From Chloroflexota bacterium (GTDB taxonomy: Bacteria; Chloroflexota; Dehalococcoidia; GIF9; AB-539-J10): DNA of 14,566 nucleotides. A program made the translations under genes and the position numbers. Location: the NCBI GenBank assembly GCA_030670425.1, contig DAOVBS010000006.1:1-14566 (forward strand), in the 5' to 3' direction. The notes beneath the pieces were generated by a model that saw only the letters and a list, made by a program, of their open reading frames with translations, had not been told where the DNA came from and made no database searches. This document shows positions 1 to 6,492 of this stretch, in pieces. How positions within the stretch are numbered: position 1 is the first letter of the stretch; each line of letters opens with the position of its first letter.

Positions 1-811
1 TCCCTGCCATTCCCGCCCTGTCCGAGCCTATTCTGCCATTCGAACTGGTGTCTGCCCATATGGCCAGGGCGGCACCTTCCTGAAGAGAGCTCGTATCGTA
101 GACCTCACGAATTTCCGCCCTATACCCATGAGAGCCCAGTACTCTCTGGCACTCCACTGCCATTCTGCGGCTCACTCCCTTCTCCCGCAAATGCGACGAC
201 AACGCGATCCCTCTGATGTCGACCACTCTGCCTTGCTCGGTGAGAACCAGGGGTTTCAATTTCTTCACTGGCTGGACTTCGATTTCGATGATCCCTGCCC
301 CCCGTGGCACGTAGCCAGGGCGAACTATGTCGAGGCTCGCCCGCACGCCCATTTGCTCCAGGAGAGGAAGGAGAACAAACTTCATATGGTAGGCCGAGGG
401 GGCAAAGTCCTGAAACAGCCCACCCTCTAGCCTGAACCTGGAGGGCTTCTCGGCGAAGCAGGCCAGAGGTATAAGAGTCTGGGCCAGCATGGTGGTTGAG
501 CCAGCTGTTCCTATGTTCCAGCTATATTCCCCACCCCTGAAGCTTCCTCCAGGAGTATAGATAATCCTCCTTGAACCTAGCTCCGCCCCACTGACCACGC
601 CGCGACACATCTCCTGGCAAGCCTGGATGACCTTGAGATGCTGCGCCCTCAAACCTGGCTTGGGCCGCTTTGCCCTGACATTGTCAACCACTACCGGCCT
701 GCCAAGCAAACTCGCCAGCGCCACAGAATAGCGAACGATGGTTCCACTGCCGGACCTCGCCCCACCGTCGATGGTCTTCACCATTCTCGAAATTTCTCCC
801 ATCTCTTCCAT
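1..811 (-). CDS. rtcA: RtcA-like RNA 3'-terminal phosphate cyclase, N-terminal part (cut by left edge)
   Basis: RtcA enzymes use ATP to turn an RNA 3'-phosphate into a 2',3'-cyclic phosphate via a covalent His-AMP intermediate. I translated the minus strand by hand: 270 codons are open from ATG 811-809 to the edge. Family landmarks are IDGG (residues 14-17), GTIVRYSVALASLLGRPV (23-40), NVRAKRPKPGLRAQHL (44-59), GTAGSTTMLAQTL (101-113) and the signature region RPGYVPRGAG (164-173, family usually PxGGG). Full RtcA is about 340 aa, so roughly 70 residues, including the catalytic His, lie outside. The motif usually written EGGGQ reads SGSGT here (residues 20-24), so its Glu and Gln are replaced. 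It could therefore be a non-cyclase paralogue. The start at 811 has a GGAGAG element 9 nt upstream; ATGs at 802 and 784 are alternatives. It is divergent from the DUF763 gene. Confidence 0.88.
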   Translation of the reverse strand, partial: MEEMGEISRMVKTIDGGARSGSGTIVRYSVALASLLGRPVVVDNVRAKRPKPGLRAQHLKVIQACQEMCRGVVSGAELGSRRIIYTPGGSFRGGEYSWNIGTAGSTTMLAQTLIPLACFAEKPSRFRLEGGLFQDFAPSAYHMKFVLLPLLEQMGVRASLDIVRPGYVPRGAGIIEIEVQPVKKLKPLVLTEQGRVVDIRGIALSSHLREKGVSRRMAVECQRVLGSHGYRAEIREVYDTSSLQEGAALAIWADTSSNGRIGSDRAGMAG

Positions 812-835
812 TGTATAATACTCTCCGAACAGTAT
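812..835. promoter_or_regulatory. 24-bp divergent intergenic region with a near-symmetric -10 element
   Basis: The whole space between the divergent rtcA-like and DUF763 starts is 24 bp. It contains TATAAT on plus (814-819), which reads TATTAT on minus (820-815), so one AT-rich element could act as a -10 box in both directions. No convincing -35 hexamer is seen on either side. A plus-strand transcript would begin near 826 and leave about 10 nt before ATG 836 with no clear Shine-Dalgarno. A minus transcript would begin almost at ATG 811. Bidirectional promoters built on symmetric -10 elements are known in bacteria; assignment here is inference. Confidence 0.4.
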
Positions 836-1918
836 ATGCCTAGTCCAGGACAGAAAACGGGTGTTGCCAATTTGCCGTTGCATCATGGCAAGGCGCCGTC
901 GTGGCTCTTTGAGCGAATGCGCCAGCTCGCAAGAGAGATTGTCATCGTCATCGTCGACGAATCTGGTGCCGAGGAGATGCTGCGCCGCCTTTCCGACCCC
1001 TTCTGGTTTCAAGCCTTCGGCTGCGTCCTCGGCTATGACTGGCACTCCAGCGGCGTTACCACGACAGTCTGCGGCGCTGTCAAGGAAGGCACGCGAGGGC
1101 TCGGAGACCAGCTTGGCTTCTTTGTTGCCGGAGGCAAGGGCAGAACCTCTCGCAAGACGCCAACTGAGATAGAGAACTCCGGGCATTTGCTCAGGGTCAA
1201 CCCGTCACCTCTGGTCTACGCCAGCAGGATGTCGGCTAAGGTGGACAACTCGGCGCTTCAGGATGGCTACCAGCTCTATCACCACACTTTCTTCTTCACC
1301 AAGGACGGCGCCTGGACGGTTGTTCAGCAAGGCATGAACACAAGCAACCGCTACGCGCGGCGCTACCACTGGCTGGGCGAGAAGGTGACTGATTTCGTCT
1401 GCGAGCCCGAGGCAGCTATCTGCTCCCAGGGCAGGGGAAAGGCGCTTAACCTGGTAGCTTCGGAGAGCACAGAGGCCAGGAGCACCATTGCCCACATCGC
1501 CGCCGAAGAGAAACCCGAGAAGATAGTCAGTCAGTTGGACAAGCTGAAAACGCTGAGCCTGCCCCGGAGAGCCCATATAACCCTGGAAGACATTCACCCC
1601 GACAGGCTGGTCAGGGCTTTTGCCACTGCCTACGAACACCAGCCAAAGGACTTCGAGTCCCTACTCGGGCTCGAGGGCGTGGGGCCGAAAACCCTCCGCG
1701 CCTTGAGTCTTATCTCGGACCTGGTGTACGACACCCCGGCTAGCCTGCGAGACCCAGCGACCTACAGCTTCGCCCACGGCGGGAAGGACGGCCATCCTTA
1801 CCCTGTGGATAGGAAGACCTACGACGCCAGCATACAGTTCCTGGCCCAGGCGGTGAACAAGGCCAAGATCGGGAGCAGAGAGAAACTTGAGGCTTTCAGA
1901 AGGCTGAGGGCGTGGTAG
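836..1918 (+). CDS. DUF763 family protein (COG1415), function unknown
   Basis: The 360-aa product matches the DUF763 pattern as I recall it: an N-terminal TGVANLPLHHGKAPSWLFER (residues 8-27), then LGYDWHSSGVTTTVCGA (65-81), TSRKTP (104-109), DGYQLYHHTFFF (143-154), QQGMN (164-168) and ARRYHWL (174-180). Near the C-terminus are GLEGVGPKTLRALSLIS (278-294) and a His/Asp-rich block, SFAHGGKDGHPYPVDRKTYD (311-330). The GVGPKT segment looks like a helix-hairpin-helix nucleic-acid-binding motif. No signal peptide or membrane segment is seen. The frame is open back to 638, but that part is antisense to rtcA and unlike DUF763, so ATG 836 is chosen; it leaves only seven residues before the conserved TGVANLP. 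No strong ribosome binding site precedes it. The family is seen in archaea and some bacteria without an established activity, and a DNA/RNA-processing role is only suggested by the HhH-like motif and the rtcA neighbour. Confidence 0.9.
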   Translation: MPSPGQKTGVANLPLHHGKAPSWLFERMRQLAREIVIVIVDESGAEEMLRRLSDPFWFQAFGCVLGYDWHSSGVTTTVCGAVKEGTRGLGDQLGFFVAGGKGRTSRKTPTEIENSGHLLRVNPSPLVYASRMSAKVDNSALQDGYQLYHHTFFFTKDGAWTVVQQGMNTSNRYARRYHWLGEKVTDFVCEPEAAICSQGRGKALNLVASESTEARSTIAHIAAEEKPEKIVSQLDKLKTLSLPRRAHITLEDIHPDRLVRAFATAYEHQPKDFESLLGLEGVGPKTLRALSLISDLVYDTPASLRDPATYSFAHGGKDGHPYPVDRKTYDASIQFLAQAVNKAKIGSREKLEAFRRLRAW

Positions 1919-2058
1919 GGCCGAGAGACTGCTTCGCCCACATTTCGCAATGAAAAGGCAACTCAAGTGGCAATAGCGTATGAACCCACTGGAAGGGAAG
2001 ACAGGATTCTGATGGCCCCTGAGTTCTCTGAGGAGAGACCACAGGCAAGGGAGTCAAA
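1919..2058 (+). other. 140-bp spacer between DUF763 gene and cvpA, possible tiny ORF
   Basis: No promoter or terminator is convincing here. The DUF763 frame stays open for 47 codons after its TAG, up to a TGA at 2060-2062 that overlaps the cvpA GTG start as GTGA. Inside it, ATG 2012 with AGGA five bases upstream could start a 16-residue peptide (MAPEFSEERPQARESK) that would be translationally coupled to cvpA. I do not recognise the peptide, and chance is a sufficient explanation. Confidence 0.25.
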
Positions 2059-2547
2059 GTGAACTGGCTGGACATAGCTATCCTGGTCGTCACCCTCCTG
2101 TTTGGCCTCGCAGGCCTGTGGAAAGGAATCGTCAGGACGCTCTTCGGAATCGCCGGGCTGATAGGCGGCATAGCCCTGGCAGGCCACTGCTACCGCCCAC
2201 TCGCCGAAGTGCTTTCTCCCGATGGAGCCATCTGGTCAGGCATAGCTGCCTATGCAATCATCCTGATAGCTATCCTCGTCGTAGCTCTAGCTATCGGCTG
2301 GTTTGTGGCAGGGCTGGCGCGCCTGATGATGCTGGGCTGGCTGGACAGGCTTGTCGGCTTCATCCTCGGTGCCGCACTCGGGGGTATGCTATGCGCCGCC
2401 CTTCTGGCCATCGTTAGCAAGTACGTGCCACCAGCAGAGCCGGTCATCTCCGATTCTCTGCTGGCAGGTTTCCTGATGAGGGAGATGCCCCTGCTGTTGG
2501 CCCTTCTCCCCGGGGAATTCGACTTCATTCAGAGGCTCTTCAGCTAG
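2059..2547 (+). CDS. CvpA family membrane protein
   Basis: CvpA-family proteins are small inner-membrane proteins named after colicin V production in E. coli; their molecular function is not settled. The 162-aa product starts MNWLDIAILVVTLLFGLAGL, the typical opening, followed by WKG at residues 21-23 between the first two helices. Four hydrophobic segments lie at about 4-21, 26-45, 59-86 and 99-121, and the length is normal for the family. GTG 2059 is chosen because AAGGGAG lies five bases upstream and the conserved W-L-D opening begins right there. It is transcribed in the same direction as the DUF763 gene 140 bp upstream, so may share its transcript. It converges on the thioredoxin gene with 13 bp between stops and no visible terminator. 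Confidence 0.85.
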   Translation: MNWLDIAILVVTLLFGLAGLWKGIVRTLFGIAGLIGGIALAGHCYRPLAEVLSPDGAIWSGIAAYAIILIAILVVALAIGWFVAGLARLMMLGWLDRLVGFILGAALGGMLCAALLAIVSKYVPPAEPVISDSLLAGFLMREMPLLLALLPGEFDFIQRLFS

Positions 2548-2560
2548 CCAACCCAGGCTT

Positions 2561-2887
2561 TCACCCTTCTAAGAGGCCATCGAGTATCTTCTTCAGTTCA
2601 CCCCTGGGCTTCAGTCCAACGATCTGTTGAACAGGTTTGCTTTCCTTGAATACGATCATGGTAGGAATGGCAGCAATGCCATACTTGGCGGCTACTGAGC
2701 TGTACTCCTCCACGTTGACTTTGGCGAAGCTCACCTTCCCGTCATACTCTTTGGACAGCTCCTCCAGAATGGGAGCGGCAGCGAGACACGGAGCGCACCA
2801 GCTCGCCCAGAAATCCACCAACACCGGCAGTTTCGAGTCCAACACGCCTCCCTTGAAGTCATCCTCTCCCTTGATTGCCTGTATCAT
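2561..2887 (-). CDS. trxA: Thioredoxin with CAPC active site
   Basis: Thioredoxins reduce protein disulfides in the cytoplasm and are recharged by thioredoxin reductase. The 108-aa product has the full single-domain fold signature: VDFWASWCAPC (residues 24-34), with redox cysteines at 31 and 34, P-I-L after the active-site helix, KVNVEE (57-62), the cis-proline loop IPT (74-76) and a glycine-rich turn near VGLKPRGEL. The dipeptide between the cysteines is AP rather than the classical GP; CAPC occurs in other thioredoxin-like proteins and may shift redox potential. No signal peptide or lipobox is present, so it is cytoplasmic. ATG 2887 has AGGAGGT six bases upstream. It lies 18 nt after the tatD stop, last in a three-gene unit. 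Confidence 0.93.
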   Translation of the reverse strand: MIQAIKGEDDFKGGVLDSKLPVLVDFWASWCAPCLAAAPILEELSKEYDGKVSFAKVNVEEYSSVAAKYGIAAIPTMIVFKESKPVQQIVGLKPRGELKKILDGLLEG

Positions 2888-2905
2888 CGATCGACCTCCT
2901 GCGGT

Positions 2906-3682
2906 TTAAAGCGTTTGATCCAGGGAAAACAGAATTGCAGCATTCCTTGTTGTCTGCTCGGCAACTGCGGCTTCATCAACTTCTTTCAGCCGAGCTGTGG
3001 CTTTCAAGCTTCTTACTACATCGGCAGGTTCAGCTTGATACCTTGTCCCTCTGCCGTAGGTGACCGGAGAGTCCGTCTCCAGAAGCAACCTGCCGAGAGG
3101 CGTCTCCCTGACAGCTCTCCTGTGCTCCTCGTGATACTCAGCGGCCGGCGTGGCAGAAATGAAGTAGCCAGAGCCAATTATATCCCTAAGAACACTGGAA
3201 AGGCCAGTGAACCAGTGAAAGACAGCCTTGCCGGTTCCTGCACTCGCGACCAGATCGAACGAGTCTTTCCAGGCATACCGGCTGTGGACGATTGCCGGTC
3301 TGTCGTACTCCCTGGCTACGTCTAGAAGCCGTCCCAGAACCTCCCGTTGTAGTTCCTTCGATGCGACTTTCAGCAGCCTTTTGTCATAGTCGAGACCTAT
3401 CTCTCCAACGGCAACGGCCGAAACGATGTTCTGCTCAATGAACCGCAGGTTCTCGTTGATTTCTGAGGGTTCGAGTCCAGCCAGCCGCCACGGATGCAAA
3501 CCCAGGGCCGGATGGACGAAGGAGCTGTATCTCCGGGAAATCTCCAGTATTCTGGCATTCGATTGCCAGTCCGATCCCACAGCCACCACACCAATGACCC
3601 CTGCTCCTCTAGCTACCTCAAGCACCGAATCAAGGTCGTCCAACTCATCCAGGTGAGCGTGCGTATCGATAAGCCTGGGCAC
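2906..3682 (-). CDS. tatD: TatD family metal-dependent hydrolase / DNase
   Basis: TatD enzymes are TIM-barrel metal-dependent nucleases with 3'-5' exonuclease activity on DNA or RNA, linked to repair of damaged DNA. The 258-aa product has every expected metal ligand: H8 and H10 in DTHAHLD (residues 6-12), E94 in GEIGLDY (93-99), H133 in IVHSR, H156 in FHWFTG and D204 in LETDSP. GLHP at 61-64 is also typical. Length is normal. The start is GTG 3682, whose first base is the last base of the upstream TAG stop (TAGTG), so translation is probably coupled to the small upstream gene. No other start would keep the DTHAHLD opening near the N-terminus. Ligand conservation suggests an active hydrolase; the exact substrate cannot be read from sequence. 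Confidence 0.92.
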   Translation of the reverse strand: MPRLIDTHAHLDELDDLDSVLEVARGAGVIGVVAVGSDWQSNARILEISRRYSSFVHPALGLHPWRLAGLEPSEINENLRFIEQNIVSAVAVGEIGLDYDKRLLKVASKELQREVLGRLLDVAREYDRPAIVHSRYAWKDSFDLVASAGTGKAVFHWFTGLSSVLRDIIGSGYFISATPAAEYHEEHRRAVRETPLGRLLLETDSPVTYGRGTRYQAEPADVVRSLKATARLKEVDEAAVAEQTTRNAAILFSLDQTL

Positions 3683-3993
3683 TAGATCGCCTTTTCCTCA
3701 AGCATGGCCTTGTAGTGATTAAGCCCTGTTGTCGTTGGACTGTAGCCATAGATCGAGTACTTATTCCCCGGTTCCTTGGTGGTCAACTCTGCCGAAACCA
3801 ACGCCCGCAACAGTATGTCACTGCCATACCCTGTGAGATGAAGATGATGGTCAGGTACAGTCCTGCCGGTCTGCTCGTACTCCCTGCAAATGGCGACCAG
3901 GAGCTTTACCGACTCCTCTTCCAGCCCGCGGAGCAGAGTCTGCATGATCTCCGTATTCCTGACAACAGTAACGAGGTCTTCGAAAGCGGTCAT
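3682..3993 (-). CDS. Small winged-helix-like protein upstream of tatD, unknown function
   Basis: I do not recognise a named family. The 103-aa product has an N-terminal helical stretch (about 1-40), a probable helix-turn-helix around LHLTGYGSDILLRALVSAEL (51-70), and a wing-like segment with KEPGNKYSIYGYSPTTTG (73-90), where lysine, glycine and tyrosine residues are typical of a beta hairpin. A C-terminal helix follows. That layout resembles small winged-helix DNA-binding proteins. ATG 3993 has GAGAGG eight bases upstream. It is first in the unit with tatD, which overlaps it by one base, and trxA. It could regulate this unit or the divergent padR pair, or bind nucleic acid alongside TatD; none of these is shown by sequence. 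The gene is certain enough, its role is not. Confidence 0.75.
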   Translation of the reverse strand: MTAFEDLVTVVRNTEIMQTLLRGLEEESVKLLVAICREYEQTGRTVPDHHLHLTGYGSDILLRALVSAELTTKEPGNKYSIYGYSPTTTGLNHYKAMLEEKAI

Positions 3994-4061
3994 ATTCGCT
4001 GCCTCTCAGCAGGGGCGGAGCTCCAAACTCCCCCAGCACAATGCTCGCAAGTGAATGGTCT

Positions 4062-4091
4062 ATTCTATCGGTTGAAAGACGGTGTTGGCAA
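4062..4091 (-). promoter_or_regulatory. Sigma70-type promoter for the winged-helix-tatD-trxA unit
   Basis: On the minus strand TTGCCA (4091-4086) is followed by an 18-bp spacer and TAGAAT (4067-4062). Each hexamer matches consensus at five of six positions. Transcription would start near 4055, leaving about 60 nt of leader before ATG 3993. Confidence 0.5.
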
Positions 4092-4118
4092 CAGACGTCG
4101 GCTGCCATAGCACCGCCA

Positions 4119-4147
4119 TTGACAGCATTGTGGGTCTGTGTTACGTT
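4119..4147 (+). promoter_or_regulatory. Sigma70-type promoter for padR
   Basis: A perfect TTGACA (4119-4124), a 17-bp spacer and TACGTT (4142-4147) sit upstream of padR. The -10 keeps the first, second and last consensus bases only. The predicted start near 4154 gives a leader of about 27 nt, which fits the Shine-Dalgarno and ATG 4181. Confidence 0.45.
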
Positions 4148-4180
4148 GAGGCCGCACAAGCAGTGCGGGAGGGCTTGGCT

Positions 4181-4516
4181 ATGAGCTATGAGCGTGAGTT
4201 GCTCAAGGGGAATACCGATTGCCTGCTGCTCAGTTTGGTCAACGATAAGCCTACGTACGGTTATCAAATCATAAAGGAGTTGGAGAAAAGGAGTAATGGC
4301 TACTTCCGATTCAAAGAAGGAACCCTGTATCCTGCTCTTCACCGAATGGAGAAGGACAAGCTTGTTGAAGGCAAATGGCAAGTGCTACCCAACGGGCAGG
4401 AAAGGCGATACTACTACATAACCAAGAAGGGACAGGCGGTACTGTCCTCAAAGCTAATCACGTGGCAGGACTTCTCCACAGCAGTCAGATCTGTCCTACA
4501 CCCCGAGACAGCCTAG
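4181..4516 (+). CDS. PadR family transcriptional regulator
   Basis: PadR proteins are dimeric winged-helix repressors that usually control their own operon, often a transporter or membrane protein, and respond to small molecules or membrane stress. The 111-aa product shows the family pattern: LLSLVNDKPTYGYQIIKELE (residues 16-35), then FKEGTLYPALHRMEKDKLVE (44-63), and the wing RRYYYITKKG (75-84). It belongs to the short class with a minimal C-terminal dimerisation helix. The frame is open from 4082, but ATG 4181 is preferred: it gives the typical MSxERELLKG-type opening and has GGGAGG eight bases upstream. It is seven nt upstream of a HAAS-domain membrane protein gene, the classic partner, so the two are almost certainly one operon. 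Effector and operator are not visible. Confidence 0.93.
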   Translation: MSYERELLKGNTDCLLLSLVNDKPTYGYQIIKELEKRSNGYFRFKEGTLYPALHRMEKDKLVEGKWQVLPNGQERRYYYITKKGQAVLSSKLITWQDFSTAVRSVLHPETA

Positions 4517-4523
4517 GAACAAG

Positions 4524-5411
4524 ATGTCAAACCAGCTAGGCGACTACTTGAACAGGTTCAAAGGCTCCCTTCAAATCGATTCGGCCATCAAAGGTAGCGC
4601 GGCTCAGGAACTGGGCACACATCTCGAGGACAAAAAGCGAGAGCTAGAAGAAACTGGGCTCAGCGAGGAAGAGGCAAGCAAAGCCGCCATAAAGTCTTTC
4701 GGCCCCGTTCAGATGGTTGCCCGGCAAATCTACAAGGTACACAGTCAAGGCACCTGGCAAGACGCGTTCCTGGCTGCCTTGCCCCATTTGCTGGTGGCTC
4801 TGCTGTTCGCTACATACTACTGGCAAAACATCCTCTGCACATCAGCCATAGTGACAGTCGTCACCTGCACAGTGATTTACGGTTGGTTTCACAACAAGCC
4901 CATGTGGCTCTTCCCGTGGTTGGGATATTACCTGTTGCCAGTAATAGTCACCGGCGTCTTGCTGATGCATCTACCCCAGGGCTGGACCTGGCTGGCCGCG
5001 GTTCTGTATTTGCCCTTTGCCCTGTTCGTGATCGCATACATAGTGAAGCAGGCTGCAAGTCGTGACTGGCTGTACGTATCGCTGATGCTGGCCCCTCTGC
5101 CCGTAGCATGCGCGTGGCTCCTGGCCCTAGGCAGAGGTGGGGAGTTTCTGGTCAGCGCGCACTCGGCGCAGACGGATTTGAATGTCCCGGGGATAGTCAC
5201 CAGCCTCCTGCTTCTCGCCGTGGCGAGCTTCTCATTCATGCGGGTGAGGCGACGCTGGTGTAAGGCAGCCATCCTCCTGGTTCCCCTGAGCATGATCTTC
5301 CTGGCAACAACTCTGCTGAGTAGAGGAAACATCGGTCTCTGGGGATGGCTGATACTGATTTCCTCCCTGCTTCTCGTTGCCAGTCCGGCCTGCCTGCAAA
5401 TCAGGTCGTGA
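4524..5411 (+). CDS. HAAS-domain multi-pass membrane protein (PadR partner)
   Basis: The 295-aa product has a cytoplasmic helical HAAS/DUF1700-type domain at residues 1-70, with the marker pattern ELGTHLEDKKRELEETGLSE (29-48), EEEAS, and then SFGPVQMVARQIYKV (58-72). After it come about eight hydrophobic segments, near 80-100, 103-122, 128-150, 153-174, 182-202, 223-241, 247-266 and 272-291. HAAS proteins are commonly encoded beside PadR and are thought to couple a membrane or signalling output to it. No ABC, permease or enzymatic motif is visible in the membrane part, so its activity is unknown. ATG 4524 lies seven nt after the padR stop with a weak AGGAA upstream. It ends 21 bp from the convergent ruvB stop, with no clear terminator. 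Confidence 0.82.
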   Translation: MSNQLGDYLNRFKGSLQIDSAIKGSAAQELGTHLEDKKRELEETGLSEEEASKAAIKSFGPVQMVARQIYKVHSQGTWQDAFLAALPHLLVALLFATYYWQNILCTSAIVTVVTCTVIYGWFHNKPMWLFPWLGYYLLPVIVTGVLLMHLPQGWTWLAAVLYLPFALFVIAYIVKQAASRDWLYVSLMLAPLPVACAWLLALGRGGEFLVSAHSAQTDLNVPGIVTSLLLLAVASFSFMRVRRRWCKAAILLVPLSMIFLATTLLSRGNIGLWGWLILISSLLLVASPACLQIRS

Positions 5412-5432
5412 CAGCGCCCCGAAAACGCCGGC

Positions 5433-6461
5433 TCACTCCCGTCCCCACAGACTTGCCTGAGTCCGATCACCCTTCCTGTAGGGCAGACCCAGATGTTCAT
5501 AGGCAAGCCTGGTAGCTACTCTGCCACGGGGCGTGCGCTCCAGAAACCCCAACTGGAGAAGATAGGGTTCATAGACACCCATGATGGTGTCCGCATCTTC
5601 GCTAATGGAAGCAGCAATAGTGTCCAAGCCTACCGGTCCGCCATCGAATTTGTCTATTATGGTGTGGAGCACACGGTGATCTATGTCATCCAAGCCCACA
5701 GAGTCCACTTCGAGCTTCGAAAGCCCCTCCAGGGCCGACTCCTCGGTAATCGTGCCGTTTGCCATGACTTGCGCGTAGTCTCGCAGTCGCTTGAGAAGGC
5801 GATTGGCCACACGGGGCGTGCCTCTGGAGCGCTGGGCGATTGGATCTAGAGCTCCGTCCTCCACGGGCACTCTCAGAATAGCGGCAGAACGCCTCAGGAT
5901 CGTCTTTATGGCTGTTTCATCATAGAAAGCGAGGTGGTACGTAGCTCCGAATCTATCCCTGAGGGGAGGACTCAACAGGGCAGATCTTGTGGTAGCTCCT
6001 ATAAGGCTGAAATGAGGCAAGTCCAGGCGCAGACCCCTCGCTGCCGGACCCTTCCCAAGAAAGATGTCGAAAACGAAATCCTCCATTGCCGGGTAGAGCT
6101 TCTCTTCCACCACGCGGCTCAGCCGATGAACCTCGTCTATGAAAAGAATGTCGCTCTCACGCAAGTTGGTGAGAACAGCCGCTAAATCTCCCGTCCGTTC
6201 TATCGCCGGCCCCGAGCTGACCTTGATGTTAACACCCATCTCAGCCGCAATGATGTGAGCCAGAGTGGTTTTCCCCAAGCCAGGAGGCCCATGAAGGAGA
6301 ATGTGGTCCAGCGGTTCGTGTCTCTGTTGAGCGGCGACGATGGCTATTTCCAGGTTGCCTTTGACTTTCTCCTGACCCACGAACTCACCGAGGCGCTTGG
6401 GACGAAGGGTTAGCTCAACCCGAGTATCCTCACTGGTTGCTTTGCCAGAAACCATCCGCAT
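5433..6461 (-). CDS. ruvB: Holliday junction branch migration ATPase RuvB
   Basis: RuvB is the hexameric AAA+ motor that, loaded by RuvA, drives branch migration of Holliday junctions during recombinational repair. The 342-aa product is full length. It shows [19 protein letters not shown] (residues 19-37), Walker [10 protein letters not shown] (58-66), Walker B FIDEVH (107-112, more often DEIH), sensor 1 GATTRS (155-160), the PLRDRFG arginine-finger segment with R170 (166-172) and sensor 2 RGTPRVANR (213-221). The C-terminal winged-helix domain includes [10 protein letters not shown] (274-283) and [17 protein letters not shown] (298-314). ATG 6461 has GGAGGAG seven bases upstream. It starts 61 nt after rpoC and no promoter is seen between, so co-transcription with rpoBC is likely. 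ruvA and ruvC are not in the window. Confidence 0.97.
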   Translation of the reverse strand: MRMVSGKATSEDTRVELTLRPKRLGEFVGQEKVKGNLEIAIVAAQQRHEPLDHILLHGPPGLGKTTLAHIIAAEMGVNIKVSSGPAIERTGDLAAVLTNLRESDILFIDEVHRLSRVVEEKLYPAMEDFVFDIFLGKGPAARGLRLDLPHFSLIGATTRSALLSPPLRDRFGATYHLAFYDETAIKTILRRSAAILRVPVEDGALDPIAQRSRGTPRVANRLLKRLRDYAQVMANGTITEESALEGLSKLEVDSVGLDDIDHRVLHTIIDKFDGGPVGLDTIAASISEDADTIMGVYEPYLLQLGFLERTPRGRVATRLAYEHLGLPYRKGDRTQASLWGRE

Positions 6462-6492
6462 ACTGCTTCTCCTCCGTATTCTCCTCCCTCAC

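Larger units (their letters stand above)
3994..4180. promoter_or_regulatory. 187-bp divergent regulatory region between the tatD unit and padR
   Basis: This gap separates two outward-facing units and contains the two promoter candidates listed separately (4062-4091 on minus, 4119-4147 on plus). The -35 elements are 27 bp apart (4092-4118), so polymerases or a bound repressor could interfere. I looked for a PadR-like inverted repeat (ATGT/ACAT type) and did not find a clear one. Confidence 0.5.

Noticed and set aside
128..430. Plus-strand 100-aa ORF
   Set aside because: Antisense to the RtcA-like reading frame, which has clear family motifs over the whole interval.
638..835. 66-codon upstream extension of the DUF763 frame
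   Set aside because: It is antisense to the conserved rtcA coding sequence and looks nothing like DUF763, which starts just after ATG 836.
4082..4180. 33-codon N-terminal extension of padR
   Set aside because: It overlaps the promoter candidate, has no family resemblance, and ATG 4181 has a good Shine-Dalgarno.
3851..4381. Minus-strand 176-aa ORF overlapping padR and the winged-helix gene
   Set aside because: Both overlapped genes have better support; the translation shows no coherent family pattern.
5412..5432. Bidirectional terminator between the HAAS gene and ruvB
   Set aside because: No stem with a T-run is present in the 21-bp gap or its flanks.
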